Assembly (NCBI GenBank): GCA_002427015.1
Contig: DIPE01000030.1
Span: forward strand, 10,449-15,575
Reading direction: 5' to 3'
DNA: 5,127 bases
Source: Firmicutes bacterium UBA5496
GTDB taxonomy: Bacteria > Bacillota > Proteinivoracia > UBA4975
This document shows, piece after piece, positions 1 to 5,127 of this stretch (its first letter is position 1; every line of letters starts with the position of its first letter). The notes under the pieces are model-generated. The model was given only the letters and a program-made list of their open reading frames with translations, made no database searches and was not told where the DNA came from. Position numbers and translations under genes: made by a program.

Positions 1-2046
1 CTTGCAGTCTTTGCTTTTTTTATGATTTATCTTATCGGCCGCCTGGCCTGGGTGCAGTTTGTCCAGGGGGATGAATTGCGGAGCAAAGCCCTGGCTCAAT
101 GGAACCGGGGTTTAACTGTCCAGCCCCAGCGAGGTTCCATATACAGCAGAAATGGCGCCCTGCTGGCTGGCAGCGCAACGGCCGAGTCGATTATTGCAAT
201 CCCCTCGGAAATTAAAGATGTTGAAGCAACCGCCCAGGCCCTGGCGCCTGTACTGGGCATGAAAATTGAGGTCCTGCGGGAAAAATTAGAGAAGACCCAA
301 TTTGAAGTCTTCCTCAAGCGCAAGGTGGATGACGACGTTGCCATGGCGGTAAAAGCTTTGAAACTGCCGGGGATTCGCGCAACCATAGAAAGCAAGCGCT
401 TTTATCCCGGGGGGAATTTAGCCAGCCATGTGCTGGGATTTGTCGGCATCGACGAGGGGCTGGAGGGAATTGAGTTTTATTATGAAGATGAGTTAAAAGG
501 CCAAAAAGGTTATGTGGTCTATGAGGCAGACGCCAAGGGGCGGGAGCTGCCCGATGCTGTGCAGGCCTATCTGCCTCCCGTAAACGGCTATAATCTCGTG
601 CTATCCATAGACGAAGTAATCCAGCATATTGTAGAAAAGGAACTGGATCGGGCAATGATAGATTTTGCCCCGGAATGCGCCGGGGTAATCGCCGTGGATC
701 CCAAGACCGGAGAAATTTTGGCTCTGGCAGCCAGACCCGACTTCTACCCGGAGAAATATGCGGAATATGGCAACAGCACTTGGCGCAACCCTTTGATCAG
801 CAATTCTTTTGAGCCGGGTTCAACTTTCAAGCTGGTGACAATTTCCGCCGCCTTGGAAGAAGATGTGGTCAGCCTGGATGACGGTTATTACTGCAGGGGA
901 TTCTTTACCGCCAGCGGACGCAATATTAAGTGCTGGAGCGCCGGCCACGGTTCCCAGACAATTAGAGAAGTGCTGTGGAATTCTTGCAACCCGGGCTTCA
1001 TGTCCATGGGCACCAGGCTGGGCAAGGAAAAGTTGTTTGATTATATTCGCGCCTATGGATATGGCAGCAGAACCGGCGTTGATTTGCCCGGAGAAAACAC
1101 CGGAATATTATTTAATATAAAAACTATGAGCAATGCAGACCTGGCAGTCACTTCCTTTGGTCAGGGCAATGCTGTGACGCCGATTCAGCAAGCCATGGCA
1201 GCCGCGGCTATCGCCAACGGCGGCAAACTAATGCGCCCCATGCTTGTCAAGGAAATTCGGGACGAGAACGGGGATTTAGTAAAAAAAGTCGAGCCGAAAG
1301 TTATACGCCAGGTAATCACACAGGATACTGCGGCGGAATTAACGGAAGCTTTGGCGGATGGGGTGGAGAGGGGCTCGGGAGTCTATTCTATGGTAGAAGG
1401 CTACCGCATGGCCGGCAAGACCGGAACTGCGGAAAAGATTGCCCCTGGCGGCGGCTATCTGAACAATATCTACATCTTGTCCTACGTAGGTTTTGGGCCT
1501 GTGGAAGATCCCCGGATTGCCCTGTATGTGTTCGTGGATGGGGCCACCAAGGGTCCCAACTGGGGCGGCCAGGTGGCGGGCCCTGTCTTTAAAAGGATTA
1601 TGACCCAGGTCATGCAGTACTGGAATATTGCGCCTAAGGATAAATCCCTGCAGCCGGTATTGCCGGAAGAAATACGGGTGCCAAATTTTGTCAACCTGAC
1701 CCGGGAACAGGCAATGGACAGGTCCGATTCGGAAGGGTTTAGCCTCAGGATTGAGGGCGAGGGCGATCTGGTAGTTGGCCAGGTTCCCGTAGCGGGAGCT
1801 AATGTTCCCTTTGGCACGACGATTATTGTCTACACCGGCACGGGCAGCCAGGGGCAGGGTGAAATTTCTGTGCCCCGTTTGGAGGGCTTGTCTCTGCGGG
1901 AGACCAGCGAGCTCCTGGCGTTGTTTGGCCTGCGCCTGGAGGCGACAGGAAGCGGAATTGCCATTGGGCAAAATCCCTCTGCCGCGACCAGGGTGAAAGC
2001 CGGAGACGTCATTCAGGTGGACTTTGGTGAACCTGGCAATGAGTAA
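1..2046 (+). CDS. spoVD: SpoVD-type class B penicillin-binding protein (D,D-transpeptidase) with two PASTA domains, 5' partial
   Basis: This is a peptidoglycan transpeptidase that cross-links stem peptides outside the membrane. The frame is open from base 1 with no stop, and the first ~20 residues (LAVFAFFMIYLIGRLAW) look like the end of an N-terminal membrane anchor, so the true start lies upstream and the ATG at 22 is internal. Numbering residues from base 1, the dimerisation domain opens with RGSIYSRNG (44-52) and contains FYPGG and ASHVLGFVG. The transpeptidase domain runs about 227-543, with SxxK as STFK (catalytic Ser274), SxN as SCN (328-330) and KTGT (473-476). Two PASTA repeats follow, at about 559-613 and 622-677. 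Cys311 and Cys329 fit the cysteine pair known from Bacillus SpoVD, which favours a sporulation-type PBP over a purely vegetative FtsI/PBP2B. The position at the head of murF-mraY-murD agrees. The class B PBP call is very firm. The choice of spoVD over ftsI/pbpB is less so, because a single dcw PBP could serve division as well. Confidence 0.93.
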   Translation, partial: LAVFAFFMIYLIGRLAWVQFVQGDELRSKALAQWNRGLTVQPQRGSIYSRNGALLAGSATAESIIAIPSEIKDVEATAQALAPVLGMKIEVLREKLEKTQFEVFLKRKVDDDVAMAVKALKLPGIRATIESKRFYPGGNLASHVLGFVGIDEGLEGIEFYYEDELKGQKGYVVYEADAKGRELPDAVQAYLPPVNGYNLVLSIDEVIQHIVEKELDRAMIDFAPECAGVIAVDPKTGEILALAARPDFYPEKYAEYGNSTWRNPLISNSFEPGSTFKLVTISAALEEDVVSLDDGYYCRGFFTASGRNIKCWSAGHGSQTIREVLWNSCNPGFMSMGTRLGKEKLFDYIRAYGYGSRTGVDLPGENTGILFNIKTMSNADLAVTSFGQGNAVTPIQQAMAAAAIANGGKLMRPMLVKEIRDENGDLVKKVEPKVIRQVITQDTAAELTEALADGVERGSGVYSMVEGYRMAGKTGTAEKIAPGGGYLNNIYILSYVGFGPVEDPRIALYVFVDGATKGPNWGGQVAGPVFKRIMTQVMQYWNIAPKDKSLQPVLPEEIRVPNFVNLTREQAMDRSDSEGFSLRIEGEGDLVVGQVPVAGANVPFGTTIIVYTGTGSQGQGEISVPRLEGLSLRETSELLALFGLRLEATGSGIAIGQNPSAATRVKAGDVIQVDFGEPGNE

Positions 2047-2062
2047 AGGGTTGTATTATAAT
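2033..2062 (+). promoter_or_regulatory. Weak candidate sigma-A promoter ahead of murF
   Basis: A perfect -10 hexamer TATAAT lies at 2057-2062. The best -35 I can find at reasonable distance is CTGGCA at 2033-2038, four of six matches to TTGACA, with an 18-base spacer. There is no extended -10 TG. If real, it would give murF-mraY-murD their own transcript, independent of the spoVD promoter upstream. The region is locally AT-rich, so a chance TATAAT is quite possible. It also falls inside the possible small ORF at 2039-2101. Confidence 0.22.
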
Positions 2063-2101
2063 TGTTGCAGCTGCAGGAAAGAACTACTCCTAAAGCAATA
2101 G
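2039..2101 (+). CDS. Possible 20-residue small ORF overlapping the spoVD stop
   Basis: An ATG at 2039 lies inside the last codons of spoVD, overlapping its end by 8 bases in another frame, and opens a 20-codon ORF ending in TAG at 2099-2101. GGTGA at 2026-2030 sits 8 bases upstream and could serve as a ribosome binding site. The predicted peptide has three cysteines close together (NCCSC, followed by RKE) and a leucine- and lysine-rich tail (LLLKQ). It stops 19 bases before the preferred murF start. The geometry resembles the translationally coupled starts elsewhere in this operon, so it could be a coupling ORF, a remnant start of a lost gene, or chance. I recognise no family, and the peptide does not resemble the MurE N-terminus. 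An ORF this short is not strong evidence by itself. Confidence 0.25.
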   Translation: MSKGLYYNCCSCRKELLLKQ

Positions 2102-2106
2102 CCGGC

Positions 2107-2116
2107 TAAGGGTGAG
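2107..2116 (+). promoter_or_regulatory. murF ribosome binding site that decides the start codon
   Basis: The stretch TAAGGGTGAG pairs with the 16S rRNA 3' end in two overlapping registers: TAAGG (2107-2111) and GGTGA (2111-2115). They lie 9 and 5 bases before the GTG at 2121, which are workable distances. The alternative GTG at 2112 lies inside this site, with no spacer, so it is a poor start. Confidence 0.65.
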
Positions 2117-2120
2117 AAAT

Positions 2121-3512
2121 GTGAATATCAGCATTAAACAAATAATAAAAGTGGTAGGGGGAAAGCCATCTGGTGGGGATTGCTCCCGGAAAATCACCAC
2201 CGTTGCCATTGACAGCAGAAAAGTTGTGCCCGGCAGCATGTTTGTGGCCTTTGCCGGCGAGCATGCCGATGGCCATGATTATCTTGAGGAATGCGCCCGC
2301 AAAGGAGCATTTGCTGCTTTGGTGGAACGGGATACGCCCCAGTGGGGGGAAATGGTGACAATTCGGGTTGATAATACCCTTGCTGCCCTCCAGCGTCTGG
2401 CAGCCTGGCAGCGGCGGCAGCTTAAAGGCCTTCAGGTTTTGGGCATAACGGGAAGCAGCGGCAAGACCACTACCAAAGAACTTGTGGCGGGGGTCCTGGC
2501 CCAAAAGTATTCGGTCTTCAAGTCCAGGGGCAATCACAATAATGCCATCGGCCTGCCTCTGATGATTTTTGAGCTGGAAGCCCATCATCAATGGGCAGTG
2601 CTGGAGATGGGAATGAGCGCCCGGGGAGAAATCAAAGAGCTGTGTGCAATCGGCCGTCCCGGTTTGGGTATAATCACTAATATTGGCGAGGCTCATATGG
2701 AACACCTGGGGTCCCAGCAGGCCATAATGGAAGCCAAGTTTGAGCTGGCTCAGGATCTTAAACCTCCCTGCCTGATGATATTAAACGGTGACGATCCCTG
2801 GCAGCGCCGGAAAGTCAGGGAAGGGTTGCCGGGAGTAAAAGTTATATTTTACGGCCTCAATCCCGAAAACAGCATTCGGGCTGTGAATATCCAAACAAGC
2901 GCAGAGGGCAGCAGTTTTGACGTAGAGTGGAGCGGCAAGTCAATCCATGTTGAGCTGGGCTTGCTGGGAGCCCATAATGTCATGAATGCCTTGGCGGCTT
3001 TTGCCGCGGGACTGGTGTTGGATATTGAACCAAGTGCAATTGCTTCCGGCCTTGGCTTAGTCCGGGGCGAAGGCAGGCGGCTGCAGCCCTTTGAAATCAA
3101 CGGCCTCACTCTTATTGACGATTCATATAATGCCAATCCCGATTCCATGGGCAAAGCCTTGGCGGTGTTGGGCACTTACCCCCCTGGCCGCCGGAAGGTC
3201 GCCTTTCTTGGGGATATGCTGGAACTGGGGCCCTCGTCTCCGGATAAACACCAGCAGGTAGGAATGGTGGCCGCCGGGCAGCAGCTGGGCCTGTTGGTTG
3301 CCGTAGGCAGCTTTGCAGAGGATGTTAAGCAGGGAGCAATCCAGGCTGGCATGGAAGAGGGGGCTGTTATCACCTGGCCTGACAGCAAAGTCGCTGGGGC
3401 TTCGGTGGACAGCCTGCTGCCGGGGGATGTGGTCCTGGTCAAAGGCTCCCTGGGGTCAGAAATGGATAGGATTGTGCAAGCGATAAAAGCTGGGAGGACT
3501 GAAAAGTGCTAA
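2121..3512 (+). CDS. murF: UDP-N-acetylmuramoyl-tripeptide--D-alanyl-D-alanine ligase MurF
   Basis: MurF is the cytoplasmic ATP-dependent ligase that adds D-Ala-D-Ala to UDP-MurNAc-tripeptide, completing the pentapeptide precursor. From the GTG at 2121 it has 463 residues, normal for the family. The N-terminal substrate domain has DSRKVVPGSMFVAFAGE (31-47) and DGHDYL. The ATP-binding P-loop is GITGSSGKTTTKE (108-120); TGSSGKTTTK is the MurF form, unlike the TGTNGKTTT of MurE and MurD. HNNAIGLPL, EMGMSARGEI, TNIGEAHMEHLGS and an AKFEL lysine follow in the central domain. The C-terminal domain shows GAHNVMNALAA, DDSYNANPDSM and LGDMLELG, all diagnostic of MurF. A GTG at 2112 would add three residues but overlaps the ribosome binding site, and MNISIKQI from 2121 aligns with usual MurF starts. 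The end overlaps mraY by 7 bases. I see no missing catalytic motif. MurE, which would supply its substrate, is not encoded in this window. Confidence 0.97.
   Translation: MNISIKQIIKVVGGKPSGGDCSRKITTVAIDSRKVVPGSMFVAFAGEHADGHDYLEECARKGAFAALVERDTPQWGEMVTIRVDNTLAALQRLAAWQRRQLKGLQVLGITGSSGKTTTKELVAGVLAQKYSVFKSRGNHNNAIGLPLMIFELEAHHQWAVLEMGMSARGEIKELCAIGRPGLGIITNIGEAHMEHLGSQQAIMEAKFELAQDLKPPCLMILNGDDPWQRRKVREGLPGVKVIFYGLNPENSIRAVNIQTSAEGSSFDVEWSGKSIHVELGLLGAHNVMNALAAFAAGLVLDIEPSAIASGLGLVRGEGRRLQPFEINGLTLIDDSYNANPDSMGKALAVLGTYPPGRRKVAFLGDMLELGPSSPDKHQQVGMVAAGQQLGLLVAVGSFAEDVKQGAIQAGMEEGAVITWPDSKVAGASVDSLLPGDVVLVKGSLGSEMDRIVQAIKAGRTEKC
3492..3497 (+). promoter_or_regulatory. mraY ribosome binding site inside the murF 3' end
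   Basis: GGGAGG lies 8 bases before the GTG start at 3506 and within the last murF codons. Ribosomes finishing murF would melt and expose this site, which together with the 7-base gene overlap suggests translational coupling. It also supports a GTG start, as the next in-frame methionine is deep inside the protein, at residue 52. Confidence 0.75.
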
Positions 3513-4465
3513 TCTACGCAGGAATATTGCTGGTTGCTTTTATCTTTGCCCTGGTGTTGGGCCTGGTATTAATCCCTGTACTCAGAAGGTTAAAGATCGG
3601 ACAGAGCATCAGGACTGTTGGTCCCAAACGCCATCTAAGCAAGGAAGGAACCCCGACAATGGGGGGAGTAATTTTCTTGTTTGCCGCCCTGGTGGTAACG
3701 GCTGTGTTTATGCCCCGGGATCCCTTTGGCTACTTGGCGCTCTTTATGGCTGTGGCTTTTGGCAGCATCGGCTTTGCCGATGATTACCTCAAGGTCGTCC
3801 GCAAGCAGCCCCTGGGTTTGAAGGCCAGGTATAAATTAGCCGGCCAGTTTGTGTTTTCTATAGTGTTTTATCTTGTTCTCAGGGCCCTGAATTTTGATGA
3901 GGTCCTTGTGCTCCCCTGGCTGGGAGCAATTGATCTGGGTTGGGCCTATCCGATTTTCGTCCTTTTAGTAATGGTGGGAACTGTAAATGCGGTGAACTTA
4001 TCCGATGGCTTGGATGGCCTGGCGGGAGGACTGGGGGTAATTACCCTTCTGGGCTTTGCTGTCATCGGCTGGCTGGGCAAAATCGAAGGCCTCATTTATA
4101 TTTCTGCAGCTTTGGCCGGCGGGATTTTGGGCTTTTTAGTCTTTAATCTCCATCCTGCCAAAGTGTTCATGGGAGACACGGGCTCTCTGGCCATTGGCGG
4201 GGCCATAGGCGCCATGGCTATCCTCACCCATACGGAAATTCTGCTCTTGCTGATGCTGGGCATTGTCTTTGTCCTGGAGACCATTTCTGTAATTATCCAG
4301 GTGCTGAATTTTAAGCTGACCGGGCGCCGAGTGTTTTTGATGGCCCCGATTCATCATCATTTCGAATTAAAGGGCTGGAGTGAATGGAAGGTTTGCCTGA
4401 CCTTCTGGCTCATTCAGCTTGTGGGAACCGTTGCTGCCGTGGCTATTTGGCTGCTGGCTTACTAA
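3506..4465 (+). CDS. mraY: Phospho-N-acetylmuramoyl-pentapeptide-transferase MraY
   Basis: MraY is the integral membrane enzyme that transfers phospho-MurNAc-pentapeptide from UDP to undecaprenyl phosphate, making lipid I on the cytoplasmic face. It has 319 residues, typical of Gram-positive MraY, and is strongly hydrophobic throughout, consistent with about ten membrane segments. Family motifs in order are GPKRHLSKEGTPTMGG (39-54), the aspartate pair of GFADDYLKV (Asp92-Asp93), NAVNLSDGLDGLAGG (161-175), HPAKVFMGDTGS (216-227) and APIHHHFELKGWSE (280-293) with the catalytic-loop HHH at 283-285. All conserved acidic residues and the histidine triplet are present, so the enzyme looks intact. 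The start is GTG with a good GGGAGG upstream, overlapping the murF stop by 7 bases. The gene ends 11 bases before murD. Its position between murF and murD is the standard dcw order. The motifs exclude the related WecA/TagO transferases, which lack the MAPIHHHFE signature. Confidence 0.98.
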   Translation: MLIYAGILLVAFIFALVLGLVLIPVLRRLKIGQSIRTVGPKRHLSKEGTPTMGGVIFLFAALVVTAVFMPRDPFGYLALFMAVAFGSIGFADDYLKVVRKQPLGLKARYKLAGQFVFSIVFYLVLRALNFDEVLVLPWLGAIDLGWAYPIFVLLVMVGTVNAVNLSDGLDGLAGGLGVITLLGFAVIGWLGKIEGLIYISAALAGGILGFLVFNLHPAKVFMGDTGSLAIGGAIGAMAILTHTEILLLLMLGIVFVLETISVIIQVLNFKLTGRRVFLMAPIHHHFELKGWSEWKVCLTFWLIQLVGTVAAVAIWLLAY

Positions 4466-4470
4466 GGAGG
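4463..4470 (+). promoter_or_regulatory. murD ribosome binding site fused to the mraY stop codon
   Basis: TAAGGAGG exactly matches the complement of the 16S rRNA anti-Shine-Dalgarno core, and its TAA is the mraY stop codon (4463-4465). The GGAGG part ends 6 bases before the murD ATG at 4477. The arrangement favours efficient re-initiation by ribosomes leaving mraY. Confidence 0.85.
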
Positions 4471-4476
4471 GATAAT

Positions 4477-5127
4477 ATGTTTTCAGGCAAAAAAGTCATT
4501 GTCCTGGGAGGGGCAAAAAGCGGCATTTCTGCTGCTCAAGTCTTAATTAAACTGGGAGCAGAAGTCACTTTGACTGATATTATTCCTTTGCACAAAATGC
4601 CGGAATCTGACCGCAGCGCCTTGGGGCAGATGAATATTCGGCTGGTTACCGGCAGTCATCCTGTTGCTCTCTTGCAGGATGCGGATTTAATCGTAAAAAA
4701 CCCTGGCATTTCACCTGAAATTGATTTTCTCAAAGCCGCCAGAGAACTGGGAGTGCCCTGGATCAGCGAACTGGAGCTGGCCGGGCGGATAACAAATGCA
4801 GAAGTTGTTGCAATTACAGGCACCAATGGCAAGACAACGACCACAGCTCTCACGGGCGAGATTCTCGCCTGCGCTTCCCGACCTGTGGCGGTGGGGGGCA
4901 ATATCGGCATTCCCTTGACAGGCATAAGTTTTGGCAAGGGACCGGAGTGGCTGTTGGTGGTTGAAACCAGCAGTTTTCAGCTGCAAGACTGCTATCAGCT
5001 GCACCCCAGGGTAGCCATATTCACCAATTTGACCCCTGACCATCTTGACCGCCATAAGTCCATGGAAAATTACCTGGCGGCAAAAATGCGCCTTGTTCAA
5101 AATCAAGACAGTGAAGATTATGCAGTG
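4477..5127 (+). CDS. murD: UDP-N-acetylmuramoyl-L-alanine--D-glutamate ligase MurD, 3' partial
   Basis: MurD is the cytoplasmic ATP-dependent ligase that adds D-glutamate to UDP-MurNAc-L-alanine. The frame is open from ATG 4477 to the last base with no stop. It gives 217 residues, roughly half of a usual MurD of about 450. The N-terminal nucleotide-fold domain begins KVIVLGGAKSGISAA (6-20), where the more usual GxGKSG loop reads GGAKSG. NPGIS (75-79) follows. The central ATPase domain has the P-loop GTNGKTTT (115-122), GGNIGIPL (140-147), ETSSFQL (163-169) and NLTPDHLDRH (184-193). Lys203 in the YLAAKMR segment aligns with the lysine that is carbamylated in characterised MurD and helps bind magnesium. 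ETSSFQL and the DHLDRH form separate MurD from MurC, MurE and MurF. The C-terminal ligase domain lies outside the window. The strong TAAGGAGG site upstream fixes the start. spoVE/ftsW and murG would be expected next downstream, but that is inference. Confidence 0.97.
   Translation, partial: MFSGKKVIVLGGAKSGISAAQVLIKLGAEVTLTDIIPLHKMPESDRSALGQMNIRLVTGSHPVALLQDADLIVKNPGISPEIDFLKAARELGVPWISELELAGRITNAEVVAITGTNGKTTTTALTGEILACASRPVAVGGNIGIPLTGISFGKGPEWLLVVETSSFQLQDCYQLHPRVAIFTNLTPDHLDRHKSMENYLAAKMRLVQNQDSEDYAV

Noticed and set aside
22..24. ATG at 22 as the true start of the PBP gene
   Set aside because: The frame is open from base 1 and the residues before this ATG are part of the hydrophobic anchor. 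Starting here would cut the membrane segment and omit the cytoplasmic tail.
1339..1971. 210-codon open frame on the minus strand within spoVD
   Set aside because: It is fully antisense to the PBP, which has all its motifs in the + frame. The peptide shows no recognisable domain, and the open frame follows from codon bias on the other strand.
2066..2075. Perfect palindrome TGCAGCTGCA in the spoVD-murF gap, considered as an operator or terminator
   Set aside because: The 10-base palindrome has no loop, does not extend, and has no T-run after it, so it is not a terminator. No known operator matches it and its length is within chance.
2112..2120. Upstream GTG as the murF start, adding three residues
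   Set aside because: This GTG overlaps the likely ribosome binding site with no spacer. The GTG at 2121 has good spacing and fits the usual MurF N-terminus.
2397..2412. Tandem direct repeat of CTGGCAGC
   Set aside because: Two copies only, inside murF codons for a normal LAAWQ segment. It does not extend further and looks like codon-use coincidence.
2106..2705. 199-codon open frame on the minus strand over murF
   Set aside because: It is antisense to well-conserved MurF motifs, has no recognisable fold and no convincing ribosome binding site. It is a shadow of murF.

Overview
This window is a stretch of the dcw (division and cell wall) cluster. All genes lie on the + strand, in the order spoVD-type penicillin-binding protein (5' end cut off), murF, mraY, murD (3' end cut off). 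The gene order, the tight spacing, the strong GGAGG-type ribosome binding sites and the SpoVD-like PBP with C-terminal PASTA domains point to a Gram-positive, probably endospore-forming member of the Clostridia-type Bacillota. Base composition looks moderate, near 50% GC by eye. I cannot place it more finely from sequence alone.

Layout. Bases 1-2046 encode a class B PBP: the end of its membrane anchor, the dimerisation domain, a transpeptidase domain with all three active-site motifs, and two PASTA repeats. Bases 2047-2120 are a short gap that may hold a 20-codon ORF overlapping the spoVD stop. Bases 2121-3512 encode MurF. Bases 3506-4465 encode MraY, whose start overlaps the end of murF. From 4477 to the window edge is MurD, which has no stop in the window. 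There is no gene-free stretch over 300 bases, and no RNA gene, mobile element, CRISPR array or clear terminator.

The genes form one pathway. MurF adds D-Ala-D-Ala to the UDP-MurNAc-tripeptide. MraY moves the resulting UDP-MurNAc-pentapeptide precursor onto undecaprenyl phosphate (lipid I). MurD adds D-Glu earlier in the same pathway. The SpoVD-type PBP cross-links the finished glycan at the outer face of the membrane. Overlaps and near-contacts suggest one transcript with translational coupling.

The main oddity is that murE, usually found between spoVD and murF in this cluster, is absent, and a gap of only 74 bases is in its place. I see no undescribed system here. The points worth a second look are the missing murE, the small cysteine-rich ORF in that gap, and the retained cysteine pair of the PBP.
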